Positions 54,696 to 63,841 of a DNA stretch of 64,000 nt are shown here, one piece after another; the stretch's first letter is position 1; every line of letters starts with the position of its first letter. This DNA comes from Pseudomonas viridiflava. GTDB lineage: Bacteria; Pseudomonadota; Gammaproteobacteria; Pseudomonadales; Pseudomonadaceae. A program made the position numbers and the translations under genes. The DNA is taken from positions 310,001 to 374,000 of the forward strand of contig NZ_UWFA01000137.1 of the NCBI RefSeq assembly GCF_900601905.1. Reading direction: 5' to 3'. The notes below the pieces were generated by a model. That model was not told where the DNA came from. It saw only the letters and a program-made list of their open reading frames with translations, and made no database searches.

Positions 54696-56879
54696 TTAAA
54701 CCGCTTCAAGCTTCGCGTAACCCATCATCAGCCACTTGCTGCCCTCGGCGAAGTTGACCTGCACCCGTGCCTGGGCGCCTGCGCCTTCGAAATTGAGGAT
54801 CACGCCGTCGCCAAACACCGCATGCCTGACCTGTTGCCCGAGGCTGAAAGCGGTTTCCGGAATGCCGGTGCCATTGAACAGGCTGCTGGTGCTGACTTTC
54901 TGCGTGCCACCGAACGGCCGGCTGACGCTGTTGGACAAGCGCACTTCCTGAATCAGTAACGGCGGGATTTCCCGTACGAAACGCGACACCTTGTTGTAGG
55001 TCTCGCTGCCATACAGGCGTCGGGTCTCGGCGTAGGTCATCACCAACTGCTGCATGGCGCGAGTGATGCCGACATAGGCAAGGCGGCGCTCTTCCTCAAG
55101 TCGGCCAGGCTCTTCCAGGCTCATCTTGTGCGGGAACAGGCCTTCTTCCATGCCTACCAGGAACACGTAAGGGAATTCCAGGCCTTTGGCGCTGTGCAAG
55201 GTCATCAGCTGAATGCTGTCTTCGTGCTCTTCGGCCTGGGTGTCACCCGCTTCCAGCGACGCGTGACCGAGGAAGGCGGCCAACGGGGTCAGTTCGGCGT
55301 CTTCTTCGTTGTTTTCGAAGTTGCGCGCGGCGCTGACCAGTTCCTCAAGGTTTTCTACCCGAGCCTGGCCTTTTTCGCCTTTTTCTTCCTTGTGGTAGTT
55401 GATCAGCCCAGATTGCTCGATGACAGTCTGGGTCATCAAGTGCAAGGGCATCTCCATGACCTTGGCCGCGAGGTTCTCGATCAGCTCGACAAAACCACCC
55501 AGCGCTCCGGCGGCGCGGCCGGTCAGGCCTTTATTGGCGATCAACTGACGCGTGGCCTCCCACATGGAGACATCGGCATGACGTGCGTGCTGGCGAATCG
55601 CCTCGACGGTTTTCTCGCCAATGCCGCGCGCCGGGACGTTGATCACCCGTTCCAGAGCGGCATCGTTGCCACGGCCTTCCAGCAAGCGCAGGTAGGCCAT
55701 GGCGTTCTTGATTTCGGCGCGTTCGAAGAAGCGCTGGCCGCCATAAATGCGGTACGGAATCCGCTCGCGCAGCAAGGCTTCTTCAAGGACCCGGGACTGG
55801 GCGTTGGAGCGATACAGAATGGCGATTTCACTGCGCGCCAGCCCGGTCTTGAGCGCGCTCTCGATGGTTTCCACTACGTAGCGGGCTTCATCGTGTTCGT
55901 TGAAGGCGGCGTAAAGATTGATCAGCTCGCCATCACCCACATCCGTCCACAGCTCTTTGCCCATGCGGCCGCTGTTGTTGATGATCAGGCCATTGGCCGC
56001 CTTGAGGATACTGGCGGTGGAGCGGTAGTTCTGTTCAAGGCGAATGACTTCGGTGTCCGGGAAGTCAGACGAATACTGATGGATGTTCTCGATCTTCGCC
56101 CCGCGCCAGCCGTAAATCGACTGATCGTCGTCGCCGACCACCATCAGGCTGTCGCCACCCTGAGCCAGCAGGCGCAACCAGGCGTACTGCACGGCGTTGG
56201 TGTCCTGGAATTCGTCCACCAGCACGTGCCTGAAGCGACGCTGGTAATGCGCCAGCAGCCCGGGGTTATCGCGCCACAGGTCGAGCGCGCGCAGCAACAG
56301 CTCCGAGAAGTCGATGACGCCGGCACGCTGGCAGGCGACTTCGTAGGCTTCGTAGATGGACTTCATGGTGGTCAGGAACAGGTCGCCGCTGGCCTGAATA
56401 TGTTTCGGGCGCAGGCCTTCATCTTTCTGGCCGTTGATGAACCACTGGGCTTGTTTGACCGGCCAGCGCTGTTCATCCAGGCCAAGCTCGCGGATCACCC
56501 GCTTGACCAGCCGGGCCTGATCGTCGCTGTCCAGGATCTGGAACGTCTGCGCCAGACCGGCTTCCTGCCAGTGCGCACGCAACAGGCGGTGCGCCAGGCC
56601 GTGGAAGGTGCCGACCCACATGCCAGCCGGGTTGATGCCCATCAGCTGTTCGATCCGGTGGCGCATTTCTGCAGCCGCCTTGTTGGTAAATGTCACCGAC
56701 AGGATCGAATGAGGCGAGGCTTGCTCGACCTGGATCAACCAGGCGATGCGATGCACCAGCACACGGGTTTTGCCGGAACCAGCGCCGGCCAGGACCAACT
56801 GACGTCCCACGGAGGCCGCTACGGCCTGACGTTGGGCATCGTTGAGGGAATTAAGCAGAAGGGAGAGATCATCGCGCAT
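54696..56879 (-). CDS. uvrD: DNA helicase II UvrD
   Basis: 3'-5' SF1 helicase for nucleotide excision and mismatch repair. It has 727 residues: Q motif LNDAQRQAVAA, Walker A AGAGSGKTRV (31-40), VDEFQDTN (about 221-228), GDDDQSIYGWRGA (about 246-258) and TLHSAKGLEFPYVFLVGMEE (about 563-582), with the C-terminal Tudor-like domain. All helicase motifs are intact. A REPIN follows. It is divergent from the diguanylate cyclase gene with 236 bases between. Confidence 0.97.
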   Translation of the reverse strand: MRDDLSLLLNSLNDAQRQAVAASVGRQLVLAGAGSGKTRVLVHRIAWLIQVEQASPHSILSVTFTNKAAAEMRHRIEQLMGINPAGMWVGTFHGLAHRLLRAHWQEAGLAQTFQILDSDDQARLVKRVIRELGLDEQRWPVKQAQWFINGQKDEGLRPKHIQASGDLFLTTMKSIYEAYEVACQRAGVIDFSELLLRALDLWRDNPGLLAHYQRRFRHVLVDEFQDTNAVQYAWLRLLAQGGDSLMVVGDDDQSIYGWRGAKIENIHQYSSDFPDTEVIRLEQNYRSTASILKAANGLIINNSGRMGKELWTDVGDGELINLYAAFNEHDEARYVVETIESALKTGLARSEIAILYRSNAQSRVLEEALLRERIPYRIYGGQRFFERAEIKNAMAYLRLLEGRGNDAALERVINVPARGIGEKTVEAIRQHARHADVSMWEATRQLIANKGLTGRAAGALGGFVELIENLAAKVMEMPLHLMTQTVIEQSGLINYHKEEKGEKGQARVENLEELVSAARNFENNEEDAELTPLAAFLGHASLEAGDTQAEEHEDSIQLMTLHSAKGLEFPYVFLVGMEEGLFPHKMSLEEPGRLEEERRLAYVGITRAMQQLVMTYAETRRLYGSETYNKVSRFVREIPPLLIQEVRLSNSVSRPFGGTQKVSTSSLFNGTGIPETAFSLGQQVRHAVFGDGVILNFEGAGAQARVQVNFAEGSKWLMMGYAKLEAV

Positions 56880-57115
56880 CGACGCATTCTAGGGTGCCCA
56901 GCGTAACCGGGCAAACCATGCTTTGATCGGCGCGACAAAAGTTACGCTCTGGTGGCTGAGCGCAGCAAACGAGTTTGACAGGTGCGGCCCCAATCACAGA
57001 ATGCGACGAGGGGCATGTCAACCGGCTATTAAATGGCCTCAGACAGTTTGGTCTCGTGCATGGCTTGTGTATGCTCGCGGGCACGTTTAGCGCCCCACTA
57101 TTATAAGAAACCGCC

Positions 57116-59617
57116 ATGCCTTCCAGTTTCCGCGTCCCGGACGCCACCCGCGTGAGTCGGCAGGCCATTCGTCAGCAGTATGCGAGCCCACTGGCTGTCG
57201 AGCGCACTCGCCTGCTGTATCAAGGTTCGCTGCTGCCCACTTTGTTCATGTTCATCAACGGCGCGGTCTGTGCATTTTTACTGTGGAGCCCGGAGCGTTA
57301 CTTGCTGGTCAGCATCTGGCTGGGCTGGTTGTCGGCGTTGGTGAGCTTGCGGGTCATTCAGGTTGCAGCCTTTCGCGCCGCCTCTCCCGAACGCCGCGCA
57401 GATCCCGTCTGGGGCCGCATGTTTCTGCTGGGTGCCGCCGTCAGCGGTCTGACCCTGGCCAGCGCCGCACTGGTGCTGGTACCTGTGGAGAATTTTCAAC
57501 AGCAGGCCTGGGTGTTTGGCCTGATTGGCGCCGCGACGCTGTCAGCAAGCATCGCCTACGCGGCCAGCATTCCCGCCTTCCTGACCTTTACCTTGCCTTG
57601 TCTGCTGCCGCCGATTGCCTATCTGTTCTGGGGCGGGGGCGTCCCGCTACGCGGCTGGGGCTGGTTGGGGCTGACGTTGCTGATGGCGCTGATTGTGGTG
57701 GCCTGGCAGGTCAATCGCCTGATTCAGCGCGGGCTGATCCGGGGTTTTCAGAATCAGGCCCTGATTGACGAATTGCAGCAGGCACAAATCACCAGCGCAC
57801 AGCTTAATGAGGAGCTGGCGCGGGAAGTCGACCAGCGGCGCGACGCTGAACTGGGGCTGCGCGAGGCCCAGGCCGATCTGGAAGTGCGTGTTGCGCTGCG
57901 TACCAGCGAGCTCGAAGAAGCCAATCTGGCACTCAGCCAAAGCCCGCCCCGGCTGGCGGCGACGGTTTTCGAGGCGGCTAGCGAAGGCATTGCCATTTTC
58001 GACCCGGACTACAACATCCTCGCGGTGAACCAAGCATTCAGTCGAGTGACCGGTTATGAACAGGAGGATCTGGTTGGGCGCAAGGTGACGGAAGTCGCCA
58101 GCAGTCGCGATGCCCGCCGACATTTTCAGGCTATTCATCAATCTCTGGAGCAAACCGGGGGTTGGCAGGGCGAGCTGGTGGAGACTCGCAAGAACGGCGA
58201 GCTGTATCCGCAGTGGCTGCAGCTGAGCGTTGTCCGCGATATGGCAGGTGAAATGAGCCATATTGTCGGCTTCTTCGCCGATCTGTCCGCGCGGCGTGAA
58301 TCTGAAGAGCGCATGCGCTACCTGACCCATTACGATGAGCTGACCGGCCTGGCCAACCGTTCGCTGTTCAAGGAGCGTCTTCGCGAGGCCAATCAGCGGG
58401 TGCGCCAGGGTGGTAGAAGCCTGGCCCTGCTGCATATCAATCTGGACCGCTTCAAATTGCTCAACGACAGTCTGGGCCATGAAGTCGCCGATCAGTTGCT
58501 CAGGCACGTCTCGCGACGTTTGAGCGGCGCTATGCCGGAAGCCGACACCATTGCCCGCTTGTCTGGGGATGAGTTCGCTGTCTTGTTCGATGCTTACGGC
58601 AATCTCTCCAGCCTTACCCGGGTGACCAGCCGCCTGCTGGCCAAGCTGCGTACGCCCATTTGCGTCGCGGGGCATGAGCTGGTGGTCAGTGCTTCGGTGG
58701 GCATCAGCCTGTTGCCGGACTCGGCGCGGGAAATCAGCGCGCTGGTCAACCAGGCCAATATCGCCATGCAACACGCCAAGCATCTGGGTGGCAATAACTT
58801 TCAGTTTTTTACCGAAAGCCTGCAGGCCAGCACCTTGGAACGCTTGCAGCTGGAAATTCAGCTGCGCAAAGCTATCGAAGACAACCAGCTTGAGGTGTTC
58901 TACCAACCCAAGCTGAGCCTGGAGACCGGCCGTCTTGAAGCAGCCGAAGCGTTGGTGCGCTGGCGCCATCCCGAGCGCGGCATGGTGCCGCCGGGCGACT
59001 TTATCGGGCTGGCCGAAGAGACTGGCCTGATTGTCTCCATTGGCGAAATCGTCCTGCGCGAAGCCTGCCGCCAAGCCTGCGAATGGCAGCGCCAAGGCCT
59101 TGCTCCGTTGCGGATTTCGGTCAATTTGTCGGTGCATCAACTGCGTCAGGGCAAGCTGGTCAGCCTGGTGCGGCAGGTGCTCGAAGAAACCGGACTGGCG
59201 CCGTGCTATCTGGAACTTGAGCTAACCGAGAGCCAGTTGCTCGACAGCGTGGAACACATCATCAGCACCTTCCATCAGTTGCGAGAGTTGGGTGTGAAGC
59301 TGGCGATCGATGACTTTGGTACCGGCTATTCCTCCCTGAGTTACCTCAAGCGCTTCCCGGTGGACTACGTGAAAATCGATCAGGCGTTCATTCGCGGCTT
59401 GGGCGAAGGTACTGAGGACGCGGCAATCACCCAGGCAATCATCGCCATGGCCCACAGCCTGGGCTTGAAAGTAGTGGCCGAAGGGGTCGAGAACCAGGCG
59501 CAGCTGGATTTCCTCAAGGCCAATGGCTGTGATGAGGTGCAGGGCTATCTGATCAGTCGGCCGTTGGAGGCGGCGGCGTTGGCTGCTCTGCTCACTCAAG
59601 ACTTCACCCATAATTGA
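57116..59617 (+). CDS. Membrane PAS-GGDEF-EAL cyclic-di-GMP protein
   Basis: It has 833 residues: five to six N-terminal membrane helices (about 40-205), a coiled-coil linker, a PAS domain (about 285-400, AVNQAFSRVTGYEQEDLVG), a GGDEF domain (about 405-565, signature LSGDEFAVL with Ser for the first Gly) and an EAL domain (about 580-825: AEALVRWRH, NLSVHQL, ELELTES, AIDDFGTGYSSL, KIDQAFIRG). All EAL metal ligands appear present, so phosphodiesterase activity is likely. The SGDEF variant may be active or may only bind GTP. It is monocistronic, divergent from uvrD. Confidence 0.93.
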   Translation: MPSSFRVPDATRVSRQAIRQQYASPLAVERTRLLYQGSLLPTLFMFINGAVCAFLLWSPERYLLVSIWLGWLSALVSLRVIQVAAFRAASPERRADPVWGRMFLLGAAVSGLTLASAALVLVPVENFQQQAWVFGLIGAATLSASIAYAASIPAFLTFTLPCLLPPIAYLFWGGGVPLRGWGWLGLTLLMALIVVAWQVNRLIQRGLIRGFQNQALIDELQQAQITSAQLNEELAREVDQRRDAELGLREAQADLEVRVALRTSELEEANLALSQSPPRLAATVFEAASEGIAIFDPDYNILAVNQAFSRVTGYEQEDLVGRKVTEVASSRDARRHFQAIHQSLEQTGGWQGELVETRKNGELYPQWLQLSVVRDMAGEMSHIVGFFADLSARRESEERMRYLTHYDELTGLANRSLFKERLREANQRVRQGGRSLALLHINLDRFKLLNDSLGHEVADQLLRHVSRRLSGAMPEADTIARLSGDEFAVLFDAYGNLSSLTRVTSRLLAKLRTPICVAGHELVVSASVGISLLPDSAREISALVNQANIAMQHAKHLGGNNFQFFTESLQASTLERLQLEIQLRKAIEDNQLEVFYQPKLSLETGRLEAAEALVRWRHPERGMVPPGDFIGLAEETGLIVSIGEIVLREACRQACEWQRQGLAPLRISVNLSVHQLRQGKLVSLVRQVLEETGLAPCYLELELTESQLLDSVEHIISTFHQLRELGVKLAIDDFGTGYSSLSYLKRFPVDYVKIDQAFIRGLGEGTEDAAITQAIIAMAHSLGLKVVAEGVENQAQLDFLKANGCDEVQGYLISRPLEAAALAALLTQDFTHN

Positions 59618-59631
59618 ATTGGCATACATCT

Positions 59632-59802
59632 CTGTAGGAGCGCACGAGCAACGCGAGGCCGCGATGGCGGTGTGTCAGGCAGACCGTGTTGTTATTCGGC
59701 AAAAAGAAGCCCCTGTAGGAGTGAGCTCGCTCGCGATAGCGTCAGGTCAGACGATGATTTACCGACAGACAACCCGCATCGCGCGCAAGCTCCCTCCTAC
59801 AG
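59632..59802. repeat. Cluster of REP-like arms, family D
   Basis: CTGTAGGAGCGCACGAGCAA, a second arm CCTGTAGGAGTGAGCTCGCT, and the inverted arm AAGCTCCCTCCTACAG occupy the left part of the 426-base gap between the GGDEF-EAL gene and the RpiR gene. A further short GTGGGACCGGCTTTGC copy is at about 59867. The right part (about 59900-60043) holds the rpiR promoter region. Confidence 0.75.
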
Positions 59803-59984
59803 AAAAGCATTTCACTTCAAGCAGTTCCCCCGCAGCGCCAGGCCGCGATGAGTCGGAATGCTTTTGTGGGACCGGCTTTGCTTTGCGGTGACGTAGGAAT
59901 ATTCCTTCATGAGAGCGGAATCTGTCCTTCAATCACCAGGGCATTAATGTCGGTGGCGCGTTTAACTGGGCGTCCAGCAGGTCA

Positions 59985-59999
59985 TGTAGTATAACTACA
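59985..59999. promoter_or_regulatory. HexR-like operator upstream of the RpiR regulator gene
   Basis: TGTAGTATAACTACA is a perfect inverted repeat (arms TGTAGT/ACTACA, 3-base centre), 45 bases before the gene. It fits the HexR motif TGTARTWWWATTACA-like pattern closely. A TATAAC -10-like hexamer overlaps it (59990-59995), as expected for autorepression. Confidence 0.7.
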
Positions 60000-60043
60000 A
60001 AAAAGCTACATCCCGTCCCACGCACCTTTGTCGAGTCCATCCC

Positions 60044-60910
60044 TTGAATCTGCTGCAGCACATCGCCCAGTCACGCCATCTGTTACGCAAGTCGGAACTC
60101 AAAGTCGCCGACCACGTGCTGCTTGACCCTGCGGCTGTGATGCACAGTTCGATGGCCGATCTGGCGCACAACGTCGGGATCAGTGAGCCGACCATCGTGC
60201 GTTTCTGTCGCGCCATTGGCTGCACCGGGTTCCAGGATCTGAAACTCAAGCTCGCACAGAGCCTCGCGGCGGGTGCCAGTTTCGGACAGTTCGCGATTCA
60301 CGAAGACGATTCGGTCGCTGACTACAGCCTGAAAATTTTCGACACCACGTTGCACACGCTGATGGAAGTTCGCGAGAACCTCGACCCTCACGCCTTGCAA
60401 TTGGCCGTGACCGCCATGGCGTCGGCCAAACGTGTCGAGTTCTACGGTTTTGGTGCCTCGGGAGCCGTTGCGGCGGACGCTCAGCATAAGTTCTTCCGCT
60501 TGCTGCTCAGCGCGGCGGCGTATTCGGACCCGCATATGCAGGCGATGTCTGCCGTGACGCTGGTTCCGTCCGACGTTGCAGTGTGTATTTCCCAGTCCGG
60601 GCGTTCGAAGGATTTGCTGATCACGGCCAACCTGGTCCGCGAGACCGGGGCGACGCTGATTACCCTGTGCCCAAGCCAGACGCCGCTGGCCGAGCTGTCG
60701 TCCGTCAATCTGGCGATCGATGTGCATGAAGACACTGAAATCTACACGCCGCTGACCTCGCGCATCGCGCATCTGGTGGTCATCGATGTGCTGGCAATGG
60801 GCGTTGCCATGGCGCGCGGACCAAGCCTGGTCAACCACCTCAAGAGCGTGAAGCGCAGCTTGCGCAGCCTTCGCTTATCACCCAAGTCGATCAAATCCCA
60901 CGAAGATTGA
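60044..60910 (+). CDS. RpiR-family transcriptional regulator, HexR-like
   Basis: Sugar-phosphate-sensing repressor. It has 288 residues: an N-terminal RpiR helix-turn-helix (MADLAHNVGISEPTIVRFCRAIG, about 37-59) and a C-terminal SIS domain (about 120-260, with FYGFGASGAVAADAQHKFFR and ISQSGRSKDLL). It starts with TTG at 60044. True hexR of Pseudomonas sits beside zwf/pgl/eda; this is the paralogue next to the pyruvate carboxylase genes, a position also found in P. aeruginosa (from memory, PA5438). The perfect inverted repeat upstream points to autoregulation. Confidence 0.88.
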   Translation: MNLLQHIAQSRHLLRKSELKVADHVLLDPAAVMHSSMADLAHNVGISEPTIVRFCRAIGCTGFQDLKLKLAQSLAAGASFGQFAIHEDDSVADYSLKIFDTTLHTLMEVRENLDPHALQLAVTAMASAKRVEFYGFGASGAVAADAQHKFFRLLLSAAAYSDPHMQAMSAVTLVPSDVAVCISQSGRSKDLLITANLVRETGATLITLCPSQTPLAELSSVNLAIDVHEDTEIYTPLTSRIAHLVVIDVLAMGVAMARGPSLVNHLKSVKRSLRSLRLSPKSIKSHED

Positions 60911-60931
60911 TGGTCGGTCTCTGAAACATCT

Positions 60932-61007
60932 CCTGCAGGAGCTGCCGAGGGCTGCGAAAGCGGCTTTCCTGACACTTCGCCGTCGCAGCCTTCGGCAGCT
61001 CCTACAC
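60932..61007. repeat. REP pair, family E (GCAGGAGCTGCCGAGGGCTGCG)
   Basis: CCTGCAGGAGCTGCCGAGGG and CAGCCTTCGGCAGCTCCTAC are imperfect inverted arms about 25 bases apart in the 191-base gap between the rpiR-like gene and the small PA3496-like gene. The sequence differs from families A-D. Confidence 0.75.
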
Positions 61008-61101
61008 AAACAACCTTCATCATTCCGTCACCAATGCGCCGCCTCTTTGTCACCATCGGCGCCCATCCTGATACTCCCGCAACATACTTGGGAGACAGGA
61101 T

Positions 61102-61326
61102 ATGCCTCGGCACTACGATGACTCGCAACAGAACAGCACTGTTAAAACCCGCCGCCAGCAGGAAGACCAGCGTCGCATGGCGTTTCGTCGGGCGATTGAA
61201 AGCTATTCGGAAGAGCGTCGGCTCAACCAGGAGCTGTGCGACTACGACGACGGGCTCTCGGCAGAGCTCTGGCAGGCAGTCAAACCCTGGGCAGGCGACC
61301 GTCGAAGCGTTCAACAAGCTGGCTGA
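61102..61326 (+). CDS. Small PA3496-family protein
   Basis: It has 74 residues, highly charged, with the stretch KTRRQQEDQRRMAFRRAIE (about 15-33), which I recognise as that of the PA3496 family (annotated as putative envelope-integrity proteins). There is no signal peptide or membrane helix. A GGAGACAGGAT sequence gives a good ribosome site. Its 3' end overlaps the convergent pycR end by 47 bases. Function is unknown, and the family name is from memory. Confidence 0.7.
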   Translation: MPRHYDDSQQNSTVKTRRQQEDQRRMAFRRAIESYSEERRLNQELCDYDDGLSAELWQAVKPWAGDRRSVQQAG

Positions 61327-62230
61327 TCTGCGCGCGCTCGGTGCGGATGAATGCCAGAAAGGCATGAGCCACCGGTGACAGCCGCCGGTCTCTGGCCTGC
61401 ACCACGCACCAGCTGCGATACAGCGGCAGCTCCGTCACTGGCAACTCCCTGAGCTGTCCAGTGGCGATTTCCAGACTGACTGCGTGACGTGTCAGCATGG
61501 CGATGCCCAGGCCTGCCAACACACTTTCCCGTTGCGCCTCATGGGCGGCGACCTCAAGCGTGGTGGTGAAATGCACGCGCTTGTCCTTGAAGTATTCCTC
61601 GCAGGCCTTGCGCGTTCCTGAGCCGTTTTCCCTGATCAATAGCGGATAAGGCTCCAGATCCTTGAGGCTCAACGCGCGGCCGTCGCATAACGGGTGATCC
61701 GGCGGGGCCACAGCTACAATCGGATTATTGAGGAATGGCAGGAACTCCAGCCCCATGTCCTGAGGCACCATGGACATCACCACCAAGTCATCGCGGTTGT
61801 CCGACAGCCTGCGAATAATTTGCGCGCGATTGGCGACCGTGAGGTTGAGAATCACCTCTGGGTACTTGCGTTTGAAAGCAGCGAACAGGTGCGGGATGAA
61901 GTATTTGCAGCTGGACTCGACCGCCAGCTTGAGCTGACCTTGCAGCGAGCCTTGCAGGTCAGTGAGCTGCATATCGAGGTTTTCCAGCCTTCCGAAAATA
62001 TCCCGGCTGGCCAATTGCAGCGCCTCGGCGGCTTCGGTGAGGTAGAGTTTTTTGCCGATGTATTCGAACAGCGGCTGGCCGATCAGTTCTTCCAGCTGGC
62101 GAATCTGCAGGCTGACAGCGGGCTGTGTAAGCGCCATTTCATCGGCCGCGCGGCTATAGGACTTCAGATCACAGACTTCATTGAAAATCCGCAATTGACG
62201 CAATGTCATGCGCATCAATGACTTACGCAT
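61280..62230 (-). CDS. pycR: LysR-family regulator of the pyruvate carboxylase genes
   Basis: It has 316 residues: an N-terminal helix-turn-helix (SYSRAADEMALTQPAVSLQIRQLEELIG, split here as SYSRAADEMALTQPAVSLQ, about 24-42) and a LysR substrate-binding domain (about 95-300). It is divergent from pycA; in P. aeruginosa the equivalent gene (PA5437, PycR) controls pyruvate carboxylase. A palindromic site lies in the shared intergenic region. The ATG at 62230 is preceded by no strong ribosome site; ATG 62212 (MTLRQLRIF) is an alternative start. Confidence 0.85.
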   Translation of the reverse strand: MRKSLMRMTLRQLRIFNEVCDLKSYSRAADEMALTQPAVSLQIRQLEELIGQPLFEYIGKKLYLTEAAEALQLASRDIFGRLENLDMQLTDLQGSLQGQLKLAVESSCKYFIPHLFAAFKRKYPEVILNLTVANRAQIIRRLSDNRDDLVVMSMVPQDMGLEFLPFLNNPIVAVAPPDHPLCDGRALSLKDLEPYPLLIRENGSGTRKACEEYFKDKRVHFTTTLEVAAHEAQRESVLAGLGIAMLTRHAVSLEIATGQLRELPVTELPLYRSWCVVQARDRRLSPVAHAFLAFIRTERAQISQLVERFDGRLPRV

Positions 62231-62265
62231 ATATCAAGGCTCCGTACACTCGCTGAATTCCCAAC

Positions 62266-62283
62266 TATAAGCTTTTACTTATA
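62266..62283. promoter_or_regulatory. LysR-type operator between pycR and pycA
   Basis: TATAAGCTTTTACTTATA is a perfect inverted repeat (arms TATAAG/CTTATA, six-base centre) containing the T-N11-A LysR pattern. It lies 36 bases before pycR and 132 bases before pycA, the usual place for an autoregulating and activating LysR protein. Confidence 0.65.
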
Positions 62284-62414
62284 CACAACCCAATTTTTAC
62301 TCATTTTTATTAATCCCTGATCCGGCATAGGGTGTCCCTGCGGCAATTAACCACACGTGCTGTTACAAAGAGCCCGGTTTGCCGGTCGCTGTTCAACGGT
62401 CGAGGACACAACTC

Positions 62415-63830
62415 GTGATAACAAAAATCCTGATCGCCAACCGCGGTGAAATTGCTGTGCGCATAGTGCGCGCCTGTGCCGAGATGGGCATTCGCTCGGT
62501 GGCGGTGTTTTCTGACGCCGACCGCCACGCGCTGCATGTAAAGCGTGCAGACGAGGCCCACAGCATCGGTGCCGAACCCCTTGCGGGTTATCTGAACCCG
62601 CGCAAGCTGGTCAATCTTGCAGTGGAAACCGGCTGCGATGCGTTGCACCCCGGTTATGGTTTTCTTTCGGAAAATGCTGAGCTGGCCGACATCTGCGCCG
62701 AACGTGGAATCAAGTTCATTGGCCCGTCTGCCGAAGTCATCCGTCGTATGGGGGACAAGACTGAAGCCCGGCGCAGCATGATCAAAGCCGGTGTGCCGGT
62801 GACGCCCGGCACCGAAGGCAACGTTGCGGATATTGCCGAAGCCTTGCTCGAAGGTGATCGCATTGGCTACCCGGTCATGCTCAAGGCAACTTCCGGTGGC
62901 GGCGGGCGCGGTATTCGTCGCTGCAACAGCCGAGAAGAGCTGGAGCAGGCGTTCCCTCGGGTCATCTCCGAAGCCACCAAGGCCTTTGGTTCGGCCGAAG
63001 TGTTCCTCGAAAAATGCATCGTCAACCCCAAGCACATTGAAGCGCAGATCCTCGGTGACAGTTTTGGCAGCGTGGTGCACCTGTTCGAGCGCGATTGCTC
63101 GATCCAGCGGCGTAACCAGAAGCTCATCGAAATCGCCCCGAGCCCGCAACTGACCCCGGAGCAGCGGGCGTATATCGGTGACCTGTCGGTGCGTGCCGCC
63201 AAGGCTGTGGGTTACGAGAACGCGGGCACCGTGGAGTTCCTGCTCGCCGAGGGCGAGGTGTACTTCATGGAGATGAACACCCGGGTGCAGGTCGAGCACA
63301 CGATCACCGAAGAAATCACCGGCATCGATATCGTCCGTGAGCAGATCCGCATCGCCTCGGGCCTGCCGCTGTCGATCAAGCAGGAAGACATCATCCACCG
63401 GGGCTTCGCCCTGCAATTCCGGATCAACGCCGAAGACCCGAAGAACAACTTTCTGCCCAGTTTCGGCAAGATCACTCGCTACTACGCGCCCGGCGGCCCC
63501 GGAGTGCGGACTGATACGGCGATCTATACCGGCTACACGATTCCGCCGTTTTACGACTCCATGTGCCTGAAGCTGATCGTCTGGGCGCTGACCTGGGAGG
63601 AGGCGATGGATCGGGGCCTGCGGGCTCTGGACGACATGCGCCTGCAAGGGGTGAAAACCACGGCGGCGTATTACCAGGAAATCCTGCGCAACCCGGAATT
63701 TCGTAGCGGCCAGTTCAACACCAGTTTTGTGGAAAGCCATCCTGAACTGACCAACTACTCGATCAAGCGCAAACCCGAAGAGCTGGCCCTGGCCATCGCC
63801 GCCGCCATCGCCGCGCATGCGGGCCTGTGA
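62415..63830 (+). CDS. pycA: Pyruvate carboxylase subunit A (biotin carboxylase)
   Basis: ATP-dependent carboxylation of biotin, first half of anaplerotic pyruvate to oxaloacetate conversion. It has 471 residues: [19 protein letters not shown] (5-23), ATP-grasp glycine loop [13 protein letters not shown] (about 160-172), catalytic [12 protein letters not shown] (about 286-297) and biotin-carboxylase C domain. It starts with GTG at 62415, with GAGGA eight bases upstream. The two-subunit (alpha4beta4) form is typical of Pseudomonas; pycB follows 11 bases downstream. Confidence 0.95.
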   Translation: MITKILIANRGEIAVRIVRACAEMGIRSVAVFSDADRHALHVKRADEAHSIGAEPLAGYLNPRKLVNLAVETGCDALHPGYGFLSENAELADICAERGIKFIGPSAEVIRRMGDKTEARRSMIKAGVPVTPGTEGNVADIAEALLEGDRIGYPVMLKATSGGGGRGIRRCNSREELEQAFPRVISEATKAFGSAEVFLEKCIVNPKHIEAQILGDSFGSVVHLFERDCSIQRRNQKLIEIAPSPQLTPEQRAYIGDLSVRAAKAVGYENAGTVEFLLAEGEVYFMEMNTRVQVEHTITEEITGIDIVREQIRIASGLPLSIKQEDIIHRGFALQFRINAEDPKNNFLPSFGKITRYYAPGGPGVRTDTAIYTGYTIPPFYDSMCLKLIVWALTWEEAMDRGLRALDDMRLQGVKTTAAYYQEILRNPEFRSGQFNTSFVESHPELTNYSIKRKPEELALAIAAAIAAHAGL

Positions 63831-63841
63831 GGAATAAAACA

